From the NCBI RefSeq assembly GCF_029626265.1, contig NZ_JARUBN010000001.1, positions 4,963,001 through 5,027,000 on the forward strand: a stretch of 64,000 bases of DNA, read 5' to 3'. Of this stretch, positions 8,134 through 15,301 are shown in pieces. A program made the position numbers and the translations under genes. Position 1 is the stretch's first letter. The number at the start of each line of letters is the position of its first letter. The notes beneath the pieces were generated by a model that saw nothing but the letters and a program-made list of their open reading frames with translations, ran no database searches and was not told where the DNA came from. The DNA is from Micromonospora sp. WMMD1102. Lineage in GTDB: Bacteria; Actinomycetota; Actinomycetes; Mycobacteriales; Micromonosporaceae.

Positions 8134-8628
8134 TCATCGCTCGTCGTCGAGGTGCACCATCCCGCCGCCCGGTCCGTGCTCCCGTCGGGGCAGTTCGCCG
8201 GAGCCGGCGATCGCCTCGGCTCCGGCCTTCAGGCCCGCGGTCTCCCACTCGACGTACCGGCGGATCCGCCCACCGGCCAGCAGTCCGATCAACGGCGCCA
8301 ACACGCCGGTCTGCTCCAGACCGAGCACGAGGCGGCTCGTCTCCCCCGACCCGACCGGACTGATCACATGGGTGCCCACGGTCGTCACGCCACCCGCACT
8401 GGCCGTCCAGGCGAACGACGAGCCCGCCGTCCACTCGGTCACCGTCCAGACCATCGGCCGCAGGCGCGGCTGGACGATCCGGACCCGGTCGCCGACCCGC
8501 AGCGACCCGTCGAGCAGCTCCACGGCGACGATCGACTCGGTCAGCGCCGGCCAGCGGGTGGGCTGGGACAGCACCTTCCACAGCACGTCCGGCCCGGCGT
8601 TCACCAGAGCCTCGGTACGAATCTTCAC
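8134..8628 (-). CDS. SRPBCC (START-like) family protein
   Basis: A 164-residue single-domain protein with the START/Bet v1-like pattern: beta-strand VKIRTEALVNAGPDVLWKVL, then PTRWPALTESIVAVEL, FAWTASAGGVTTVGTH and a long C-terminal helix (EWETAGLKAGAEAIA). Such proteins bind hydrophobic ligands or act as cyclase or hydrolase-like enzymes; the ligand cannot be read here. GTG at 8628 with GGAGAG upstream is chosen; an in-frame ATG at 8679 would add a basic tail of 17 residues. It converges with the sigma factor gene (34-base gap). Confidence 0.78.
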   Translation of the reverse strand: MKIRTEALVNAGPDVLWKVLSQPTRWPALTESIVAVELLDGSLRVGDRVRIVQPRLRPMVWTVTEWTAGSSFAWTASAGGVTTVGTHVISPVGSGETSRLVLGLEQTGVLAPLIGLLAGGRIRRYVEWETAGLKAGAEAIAGSGELPRREHGPGGGMVHLDDER

Positions 8629-8789
8629 GTCGAACCCGCTCTCCGTCGAAATGGTCCTGGACCGCCGTCGCCACGGCATCCGGCGGCGCGGTCATTGGCC
8701 CACGCTGGCGCGGTGCGAAGCAAGGCGCTGTCTCCAATACGGCTTCAGGGCTTCTTGAGGGTCGGTCGCCGAGGCGAGCCGTTCGCGCC

Positions 8790-8810
8790 GGTACATGTAC
8801 CATCTGGTAC
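8790..8810. promoter_or_regulatory. TetR-type operator upstream of the SARP-like gene
   Basis: Three GTACC/GGTAC half-sites are stacked here: GGTACATGTACC (8790-8801, perfect palindrome) and GTACCATCTGGTAC (8797-8810). The second closely matches the site directly before the tetR gene at 11628-11641, differing only in the 4-base spacer. It lies 80 bases before the ATG at 8890, so the TetR protein probably represses the SARP-like gene. Confidence 0.65.
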
Positions 8811-8889
8811 AGATCAACCAGCGGGAACCGCCGCTCCGGGAACGAACCCGGCCGTGGAGCGGGGCGTCCGGATCTCGACGGGAGTTCGG

Positions 8890-11022
8890 ATGGAGTTTCG
8901 CGTCCTCGGGCCGATCGAGGTCGTCGGCGACGGCGGTGTCACCGGCCTGGGTGGCCGCAAGCCACGGCGGTTGCTGGCCGCGTTGCTGGTGAACCACGGC
9001 CGGGTGGTGGCCACGGCCGCCCTCGCCGAGGCGGTCTGGGGACCTGGCGCACCCGGCCGGACGCGCGCCCTGCTGCACACCTACGTCTCGACGCTGCGCA
9101 CCGCCCTCGCGGCCGCCGGCGCCCCGGCCGTGATCCACACCCGGGCCCCCGGTTACCTGATCCAGGTCGACGGGACGCTGGATCGGGACGAGTTCGTCCG
9201 GCTGGGCACGGCGGGGCGTGCGGCGACGGCCGCCGGCCGGTGGCACGAAGCCGCCCAGCTGCTGCGGCAGGCGCTGGAACAGTGGCGGGGGCCGGCGCTG
9301 GAGGGGGTCGAGTCGGGCTGGCTGGCCGGCGAGGCCGCCCGGTTGGAGGAACTTCGGCTGGCCACCCTGGAGGACCGGATCACCGCGGAGCTGGCCCTGC
9401 ACGCGTGGGACGCCGTCACCGCGGAGCTGACCGATCTGGTGCTCCGGTATCCGTTCCGGGAACGGTTCCGGGGTCAGTTGATGACAGCGCTGGCCGGTCT
9501 GGGGCGCCACCCGGAGGCGCTGGAGGTCTACCGGAGCGGCCGGGACGTCCTGGTCGAGCAGCTCGGGTTGGAGCCGGGGCCGTGGTTGCGGGCGGTGCAG
9601 CAGGCGGTGCTGCGGGGCACCGCGCCGGTCCCGGACGCCGACGGGGTGTCCGCCGCCGCGACCGCGACGGCCGGGGTACCCGGACCGGCCGGCCCGCCGC
9701 AGCCGCTTCCGCCGGCACCTGACGACTTCACCGGCCGCGAACCGGAGATCCGGGCGCTGACGGGCGAGTTGTCGACGGCATCGCACCAGCGGGCCGTACG
9801 GGTGGTCACCGGCCCTGCCGGAGTCGGCAAGTCGGCGTTCGCCGCGCGGGTGGCGCAGTTGATCTCGCCCGGCTATCCGGACGGCCAGCTCTACGCGCGA
9901 CTCGACGGGACCACCGGCACGCCCGCCCGGCCGCACGCCGTCCTCGATCGTCTCCTCCGGCAACTGGGCGTCCCCGCGACCGCACTGCCACAGGGACTGG
10001 CCGAGGCCACCGCGCGGTACCGGAGCCTGACCGCCCGGCGACGGATGGTCGTACTCCTGGACGACGCGTACGACGAGCAACAGGTACGCCCGCTCCTGCC
10101 CGCCAACCCGGCCTCGGCGGTCATCGTCACCGCGCGCCGTCGGCTCACCGGGATCGCCGGCGCACGGCTTGTCGAGTTGGGTCCCCTCGACGGCGACGAG
10201 TCGCGCCGGATGCTGGCCGCGGTCATATGGGCGGAGCGGGTGGCCGCGCAACCGGCCGCCGCCCGCCTCATCGCGCGGTACTGCGACGGCCTGCCGGTCG
10301 CCCTGCGCGCCGTCGCGGCCCGGTTGTCCCGGCGTCCCCGCTGGCCCCTGCACCTCTTCGCCGGCCGGCTCGCGGACGAGCGCGGGCGCCTCGACGAGCT
10401 GCACACCGCCGACGACGACCTGCGTACCCGGTTGGCGCCGAGCTACCGCCAGCTCGGCGCGTCGGCACGGGTCCTCTTCCACAGCCTGGGTCTGCTGCGG
10501 GTCGCCGAGTTCACCCCGGCCACCGTCGCCGGGGCGCTGCGGCTGCCGCCCCGGCACGCCGAACAACTCGTCGAGCAGCTCGTCGACCTCCAGCTGGCGG
10601 AGGTGGTCCGCTACGAGCCCACCGGACAGATCCGGTACTGGCTGCCGCCGCTGCTCCGCCTCTACGCCCGGGAGCGGGCCGAGGCGGAGACGCCGCCGGG
10701 CGCGGCAGGCGTCCTCGTCGCGCTGCTCACCGCCTACTGGCTGCGCCTTTTGGACCCGGCCGGCGGCCGACCGGGCGCGGACGCCGGCCACCGGGCCAGC
10801 CGGGTCGATCCCGGGCGCTGGCTGGCGGCGGAGTACCCGGCGATGCGCATGGTGATGCACACCGCCGTGCTGGTCGGTCGTGCCGGGGATGCCCGGCGGC
10901 TGGCGACGGCCGTGGCCCGGTTCGTGGACGACCGGGCCGGCCGGGCCGGGCCGACGCTGCTGTTCGCCGCGGCACAGGCGCCGGTCGTCCTCGCCCCGCC
11001 ACGGGACGCCGTCGCGGGATGA
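8890..11022 (+). CDS. SARP/AfsR-type regulator: winged HTH, BTAD and NB-ARC ATPase
   Basis: The 710-residue protein starts with an OmpR-like DNA-binding domain (1-92, MEFRVLGPIEVVGDG) and a bacterial transcriptional activation domain (about 98-240, with GRWHEAAQLLRQALEQWRG and PEALEVYRSGRDVLVEQLGL). An NB-ARC-type ATPase follows, with Walker A GPAGVGKS (308-315) and Walker B MVVLLDD (386-392). The last 150 residues are helical, without clear TPRs, so it is shorter than AfsR. SARP proteins activate antibiotic or other accessory gene sets by binding direct repeats near -35. ATG at 8890 begins the canonical SARP N-terminus; the frame stays open upstream only by chance. No biosynthetic cluster adjoins it. 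Control by the TetR protein at 11052 is suggested by shared operators. Confidence 0.9.
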   Translation: MEFRVLGPIEVVGDGGVTGLGGRKPRRLLAALLVNHGRVVATAALAEAVWGPGAPGRTRALLHTYVSTLRTALAAAGAPAVIHTRAPGYLIQVDGTLDRDEFVRLGTAGRAATAAGRWHEAAQLLRQALEQWRGPALEGVESGWLAGEAARLEELRLATLEDRITAELALHAWDAVTAELTDLVLRYPFRERFRGQLMTALAGLGRHPEALEVYRSGRDVLVEQLGLEPGPWLRAVQQAVLRGTAPVPDADGVSAAATATAGVPGPAGPPQPLPPAPDDFTGREPEIRALTGELSTASHQRAVRVVTGPAGVGKSAFAARVAQLISPGYPDGQLYARLDGTTGTPARPHAVLDRLLRQLGVPATALPQGLAEATARYRSLTARRRMVVLLDDAYDEQQVRPLLPANPASAVIVTARRRLTGIAGARLVELGPLDGDESRRMLAAVIWAERVAAQPAAARLIARYCDGLPVALRAVAARLSRRPRWPLHLFAGRLADERGRLDELHTADDDLRTRLAPSYRQLGASARVLFHSLGLLRVAEFTPATVAGALRLPPRHAEQLVEQLVDLQLAEVVRYEPTGQIRYWLPPLLRLYARERAEAETPPGAAGVLVALLTAYWLRLLDPAGGRPGADAGHRASRVDPGRWLAAEYPAMRMVMHTAVLVGRAGDARRLATAVARFVDDRAGRAGPTLLFAAAQAPVVLAPPRDAVAG

Positions 11023-11051
11023 GGCGCACGGCCGCCGGGCTCCGGGTCGGC

Positions 11052-11627
11052 TCACCCCGGCCCGGGTTCGACCAGGTCTACGAAGAGCGCCATCGCGGCG
11101 TCGACGCCGGCCGTGTCACCGCTGAGAAGTACGTCGTGGAGCAGGCCGCGGGCGACGGCGAGGCCGAGGCGGGCCCGTACCCGGGCCGTCTCCGGCCGGT
11201 GACCGGCCCTGCGCAGCAGTCCGGTCAGCTGGTGCAGCCACGGTTCGACGAGCGAGTCGCGGAGGACCACCGCGTGCGGCTGGGACCGCATGGCGTGCGC
11301 CGACAACTCGAAGAACAGTGGGCCGTAGCGGAGCGCGGGTGCCAGAACGAGTGACCAGAACTCCAGCGCCGCCTCCCGGGGCGTGGCCCGGGTCGATTCC
11401 GCGAGGCGGTCGAGCACCTGACGCTGTTGCCGTTCCACCGCGTCGACCACGGCGGCGAGCAGTCCCTCCCGGGAGCCGAAGTGGTAGAGGAGCATCCGAT
11501 GGCTGGTGCCCACCGCCGCCGCCAGCGTACGCAGGCTCTGGTCCCGGACACCGTGGTCGGCGAGGTGCTCGACCAGGGCCTGCAACAACTGTTCCCGAGC
11601 GGTCGAGGGGACCCTGCCGTCCGTCAC
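11052..11627 (-). CDS. TetR-family transcriptional repressor
   Basis: A 191-residue TetR protein: HTH at about residues 10-50 (QLLQALVEHLADHGVRDQSL, then VGTSHRMLLYHFGSREGLL) and an all-helical ligand domain. The GTG at 11627 is taken as start because it gives the usual short N-terminus (MTDGRVPSTAREQ). No ribosome site precedes it and the operator GTACCGAATGGTAC abuts the start codon, so the transcript may be leaderless and autorepressed. It converges with the SARP-like gene (29-base gap), whose promoter carries a matching site. The large open frame continuing upstream is antisense to the next gene and not coding. Confidence 0.85.
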   Translation of the reverse strand: MTDGRVPSTAREQLLQALVEHLADHGVRDQSLRTLAAAVGTSHRMLLYHFGSREGLLAAVVDAVERQQRQVLDRLAESTRATPREAALEFWSLVLAPALRYGPLFFELSAHAMRSQPHAVVLRDSLVEPWLHQLTGLLRRAGHRPETARVRARLGLAVARGLLHDVLLSGDTAGVDAAMALFVDLVEPGPG

Positions 11628-11641
11628 GTACCGAATGGTAC
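11628..11641. promoter_or_regulatory. TetR autoregulatory operator
   Basis: GTACCGAATGGTAC is an inverted repeat of GTACC/GGTAC with a 4-base spacer immediately 5' of the tetR start codon. The same half-sites recur at 8790-8810, linking repressor and SARP-like gene. Confidence 0.65.
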
Positions 11642-11704
11642 ATATCACCGTCCGGGCCGGGCCGGCCGGCCGGGTAGCCCGCCACCGGCCCGGACCACGG
11701 TCGG

Positions 11705-13303
11705 CTATCGGCGGCGGGCCACCAGGACGGCGTCGGAGATGTTGACCTCGTGCCCTTCGGGGTCCACCCGCCGTCGGGGCCGGGTCTCGGCGGCCAGCAC
11801 CGTCCAGTCGGCCGGGTCGAGGGCTGCGGCGACCTCCTCGGCGGTGAACATCATGTCGGGGAAGTGCATCCGGTGCGCCGAGGTGTGCATGTCCGACGGG
11901 TGGTGGCCGACCAGCAGCAGTGTGCCGCCCGGTGCGACCGCGGCGGCCAGCCGGCCGAACAGCTCCCGCCGCACCTGCCCGGGCAGGTGCATGTACTGCG
12001 CGGAGACCAGGTCGTACCGGCCCTCGTCCAGTGGCCGCTCCCGCAGGTCCGCGTGCAGCCACTCGATCCGGCCGGCGACCTGCGCACCGGCCGCCTCGGC
12101 GTGCGCGGCGGCCCGGCCGAGTGCGGTGGTCGAGATGTCGACCCCGGTGACCTGCCAGCCCCGCTCGGCCAGCCAGATCGCGTCGGCGCCCTCGCCGCTG
12201 CCGACGTCGAGGGCCCGGCCCGGCACCAGCCCGGCGGCCTCGGCGACGAGTTGCACGTTCGGGTGCCCGCTCCAGATCGCCGGCTTGGCGCCGTAACGCT
12301 CCTCCCAGCCCTCCTGCTCGAACGCGTCGCGCACCTGGCGCCGGTACGACTCCACGGCCGCGCGGGTCTCCTCGGCCACCAGGTCGGCGTTGACCGCCGC
12401 CCCGGCGAGCAGGCCGGAGGCGGCCGCCGAGATCACCTGGGCGCGTACGTCCGCCGCGTTGCCAGCCACCCAGACCCCGGGTGCCGCCTGCCCGGTCGGG
12501 TCGGCCGGGAGCTGACTTCCGACGACGTGCCCGCCCATCTCCACGTCGACCGGCTTGACGCCGAGCGACTCCAGCACGCCGGCCCGGGCGGTGAACCGGG
12601 GCGCGACCACCACCGCGTCGAGCGCGACGACCTCGCCGGAGGCCAGGCGTACCCCGGTCAGCGTGTCGTCGCCGACCTCCAGCCCGGCCACCTCGCCGAG
12701 GACGACCGGGATGCCGCGCGCCGCGAGCTGTTCGGCCTCGGCCGGCTCCAGCGCCAGGTTCCGGTGCGCCAGCAGCATCACCTGCGGGCTCCACTGCCGC
12801 CACAGGTTCACCTGGTGCACCGCCAGCGCGGTCGACCCGCCGGCCAGTACGCCGATCCGCCGATCGCGCACCTCCCAGCCGTGGCAGTACGGGCAGTGCA
12901 GCACGTCCCGACCCCACCGCTGGGCCAGGCCGGGCAGCTCGGGCAACTCGTCGACCAGCCCGGTCGCCACCAGCAGCCGGCGGGACCGCAGCTCGGTCCC
13001 GTCGTCCAGGGCGAGCCGGAACCCGTCGCCGTCCCGGAGCACCGTCCCGACCCGGCCGGTGCGGACCTCGCCGCCGTACCGGGCCAGCTCGGCCCGCCCG
13101 TCGGCGATCAGCTCGGCCGGCGGGGTCCCCTCCCGGCCGAGGTAGTTGTGCACCCCGTCGGCCGGTGCGTTGCGCGGCTCGCCGGCGTCCACCACCAGCA
13201 CCGAGCGCCGGGCCCGGGCCAGTGCCGATGCTCCGGCCAGCCCGGCGGCCCCGCCGCCGACCACCACCACGTCGTATGTCATGTCCAAGCCCGTCTCCAG
13301 CAC
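11705..13303 (-). CDS. fusion of thioredoxin-reductase-like FAD oxidoreductase and SAM-dependent methyltransferase
   Basis: Residues 1-310 form a two-dinucleotide-domain FAD/NAD(P)H oxidoreductase: FAD motif VVVGGGAAGLAGASALARA (13-31), redox pair CPYC (137-140), NAD(P) loop VLAGGSTAL and the C-terminal GVWVAGNAADV. Residues about 328-532 form a class I methyltransferase with motif I RALDVGSGEGADAIWLAERG and acidic VTGVDIS. This two-enzyme fusion occurs in other actinobacteria; its substrate is not known. The redox half resembles low-molecular-weight thioredoxin reductases and the GliT/HlmI-type dithiol oxidases, which makes thiol oxidation plus methylation an attractive but unproven idea. 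GTG at 13303 follows AAGGAGAG; ATG at 13282 is an alternative. Divergent from a cupin-XRE regulator. Confidence 0.85.
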   Translation of the reverse strand: MLETGLDMTYDVVVVGGGAAGLAGASALARARRSVLVVDAGEPRNAPADGVHNYLGREGTPPAELIADGRAELARYGGEVRTGRVGTVLRDGDGFRLALDDGTELRSRRLLVATGLVDELPELPGLAQRWGRDVLHCPYCHGWEVRDRRIGVLAGGSTALAVHQVNLWRQWSPQVMLLAHRNLALEPAEAEQLAARGIPVVLGEVAGLEVGDDTLTGVRLASGEVVALDAVVVAPRFTARAGVLESLGVKPVDVEMGGHVVGSQLPADPTGQAAPGVWVAGNAADVRAQVISAAASGLLAGAAVNADLVAEETRAAVESYRRQVRDAFEQEGWEERYGAKPAIWSGHPNVQLVAEAAGLVPGRALDVGSGEGADAIWLAERGWQVTGVDISTTALGRAAAHAEAAGAQVAGRIEWLHADLRERPLDEGRYDLVSAQYMHLPGQVRRELFGRLAAAVAPGGTLLLVGHHPSDMHTSAHRMHFPDMMFTAEEVAAALDPADWTVLAAETRPRRRVDPEGHEVNISDAVLVARRR

Positions 13304-13359
13304 GTCGCACTCTCCTTGTCGCCAGGTACCCGTCCACGGTGCGCCCGGCCCGAGACAGC

Positions 13360-13385
13360 GGCAAGTATCCTTGCCACTATGGCAA
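13360..13385. promoter_or_regulatory. GGCAA/TTGCC operator cluster between the fusion gene and its likely regulator
   Basis: GGCAAG-TATC-CTTGCC (13360-13375) is a perfect 6-bp inverted repeat; TTGCC-ACTAT-GGCAA (13371-13385) shares its right arm and runs over the ATG at 13379. A leaderless, autoregulated start of the XRE gene fits, with the divergent fusion gene starting 57 bases from the site. Confidence 0.55.
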
Positions 13386-13960
13386 ACGAGGAGTTCGCCT
13401 TGACCTCGGTCGGTCTCCGCCTGCGGGAGCTACGCCAGCAGCGCGGCAGCACCCTCACCCAGCTCGCCGAACTCACCGGCATCTCGCTGAGTACCCTCTC
13501 CCGGCTGGAGTCCGGCGGCCGCAAGCCGACCCTGGAGCTGTTGCTGCCGCTCGCCCGGGCCTTCCAGGTCTCGCTGGACGAGCTGGTCGACGCTCCCGCC
13601 ACCGCGGATCCCCGGGTGCACCCCCGGCCGATCGTCCGGCACGGCATCACCTTCCTCCCGCTCACCCGCCGGCCGGGCGGTCTGCAGGCGTTCAAGCAGA
13701 TCCTTCCGCCGGGCACCCCGAAGGGCGAGTCGGAACCGCAGACCCACGAGGGGTACGAGTGGCTCTACGTGCTCTCCGGGCGGCTGCGGCTGCGGCTCGG
13801 CGAGCACGACCTGATGCTCGCCCCCGGCGAGGTCGCCGAGTTCGACACCCGGGTTCCGCACCGCATCTCCAACCCGGGTCCCGGGCCCACCGAGGTGCTC
13901 TCCCTCTTCGGGCCGCAGGGCGAGCGGCTGCACGTCCGGGCCCGGCCGAAGCAGCGCTGA
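13379..13960 (+). CDS. XRE-family regulator with C-terminal cupin domain
   Basis: A 193-residue regulator: XRE HTH at about 13-68 (LRLRELRQQRGSTLTQLAEL, ISLSTLSRLESG) and a cupin sensor domain at about 100-185 (GYEWLYVLSGRLRLRLGEHD, VAEFDTRVPHRISNPG). Regulators of this SutR/PuuR-like class bind a small ligand in the cupin and repress a neighbouring metabolic gene. ATG at 13379 lies inside an inverted-repeat cluster and has no ribosome site, so it is probably leaderless. The obvious target is the divergent oxidoreductase-methyltransferase fusion. Confidence 0.88.
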   Translation: MANEEFALTSVGLRLRELRQQRGSTLTQLAELTGISLSTLSRLESGGRKPTLELLLPLARAFQVSLDELVDAPATADPRVHPRPIVRHGITFLPLTRRPGGLQAFKQILPPGTPKGESEPQTHEGYEWLYVLSGRLRLRLGEHDLMLAPGEVAEFDTRVPHRISNPGPGPTEVLSLFGPQGERLHVRARPKQR

Positions 13961-14032
13961 CCGACCGGAATCACGTCGGCCCGCGGAGCGGAATCCGGAA
14001 GAAATCCGGCCCGCCGCCGGTTGCCGCGTTGT

Positions 14033-15043
14033 GTGATCGACGTATCGTTGTCTGTCCTCGACCTCGCACCGGTCGCCGCCGGCACCACCAGCGGCGCGGC
14101 CCTGCGGCACACCACCGAACTCGCCCGGCGCACCGAGGAGCTGGGTTACCACCGGTTCTGGGTGGCCGAACACCACAACATGCCGGCCATCGCCAGCTCC
14201 GCCCCGGCGGTGCTGATCGCCCACGTGGCGGCGGCCACCTCGACCATCCGGGTCGGCTCCGGCGGGGTAATGCTGCCCAACCACGCGCCGCTGGTGGTGG
14301 CCGAGCAGTTCGGCACGCTGGAGGCGCTGCACCCGGGCCGGATCGACCTGGGCATCGGACGGGCGCCCGGCACCGACCAGCCGACCGCACTGGCCCTGCG
14401 CCGCACCATGGCCGGGCTGTCGGCGGAGAACTTCCCGGAGGAACTGGACGACCTGGTCAACTATTTCACCGGGGAACGGCCGGGGCCGATCACCGCCACC
14501 CCGGGCCACGGGGACCGGCCGGCGATCTGGCTGCTCGGCTCCAGCGTGTTCAGTGCCCAGCTCGCCGGGCTGCTCGGCCTGCCGTTCAGCTTCGCGCACC
14601 ACTTCAGCGCGGCGAACACCCTGCCGGCGCTGGCGCTCTACCGGCAGAGCTTCCGGCCGTCGCGCTGGCTGGACCGGCCGTACGCGATGGTGGCGGTGAA
14701 CGCGGTCTGCGCCGAGGACGACGAGCGGGCGGAGTGGCTCTTCGGCCCGGCCGCGCTCTCCTTCCTGCGGCTGCGCACCGGCCGGCCCGCCCCACTGGCC
14801 ACCCCGGACGAGGCGGCGGCGTACCCGTACACCGAGCCGGAGCGGCAGTTCGTGCTGCAACGGCGGGAGGGGCAGGCGCTCGGCTCCCCCGAGACGGTGC
14901 GGCGCCAGCTCACCGACCTGCTGGAGCGGACCGAGGCCGACGAGCTGATGCTCACCACCCTGGTCTACGACATCGCCGACCGGGTGCGCTCGTACGAGCT
15001 GATCGCGGAGAAGGTCGCCGGCGGGCTGCGCCGCCAGGGTTGA
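14033..15043 (+). CDS. luciferase-like (LLM class) flavin-dependent oxidoreductase
   Basis: A 336-residue TIM-barrel monooxygenase-like protein of the bacterial luciferase superfamily, group MsnO8/YhbW. Typical stretches are [19 protein letters not shown] at the start, [40 protein letters not shown] and [13 protein letters not shown]. It should use FMNH2 or F420 to oxidise a small organic substrate; which one cannot be told. Start codon is uncertain: GTG at 14033 is chosen, TTG at 14021 being in frame. It is 72 bases after the XRE gene with no terminator between, so cotranscription is possible. Confidence 0.87.
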   Translation: MIDVSLSVLDLAPVAAGTTSGAALRHTTELARRTEELGYHRFWVAEHHNMPAIASSAPAVLIAHVAAATSTIRVGSGGVMLPNHAPLVVAEQFGTLEALHPGRIDLGIGRAPGTDQPTALALRRTMAGLSAENFPEELDDLVNYFTGERPGPITATPGHGDRPAIWLLGSSVFSAQLAGLLGLPFSFAHHFSAANTLPALALYRQSFRPSRWLDRPYAMVAVNAVCAEDDERAEWLFGPAALSFLRLRTGRPAPLATPDEAAAYPYTEPERQFVLQRREGQALGSPETVRRQLTDLLERTEADELMLTTLVYDIADRVRSYELIAEKVAGGLRRQG

Positions 15044-15060
15044 GACGCGAGGGTTGAGAC

Positions 15061-15080
15061 GTCACGGCGGTGGCCGTGAC
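15061..15080 (+). terminator. terminator hairpin of the luciferase-like gene
   Basis: GTCACGGC (15061-15068) and GCCGTGAC (15073-15080) form a perfect 8-bp stem with a 4-base loop, 17 bases after the stop codon. Confidence 0.65.
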
Positions 15081-15220
15081 CGGCGTCACGCCGTTCGGAT
15101 GTCGCGAAACACACTCTTCACCGTGCTGTCATCGACACGCACCGGAAGCCGCCTAATGTTCTTACCGGTGGTGGTTCGACAAGCGCGATCGGGACGGGTC
15201 GCGTGATGTCGCGGTGTGTG

Positions 15221-15266
15221 CCGCACCGGCACGTGGGGAGATGAGCGAACCCGCGGGCCGGTGCGG
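15221..15266 (-). terminator. possible terminator of the PL11 gene
   Basis: CCGCACCGGC (15221-15230) and GCCGGTGCGG (15257-15266) are 10-bp inverted arms with a 26-base loop, just after the minus-strand stop at 15302. The long loop makes it a weak candidate. Confidence 0.4.
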
Positions 15267-15301
15267 CTTCGCGTTTCCGGCGACCGCCGTCGCCGACCCG
15301 C

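Noticed and set aside
8071..8889. N-terminal extension of the SARP-like frame
   Set aside because: It crosses the antisense SRPBCC gene and the TetR-type operator; the SARP fold begins exactly at ATG 8890.
3000..11100. Biosynthetic cluster suggested by StrR-like and SARP-like regulators
   Set aside because: No polyketide, peptide-synthetase, aminocyclitol or glycosyltransferase genes are near either regulator.
11642..13364. Minus-strand extension of the tetR frame
   Set aside because: Out-of-frame shadow of the oxidoreductase-methyltransferase gene on the same strand, with low-complexity Arg/Gly/Ala product.
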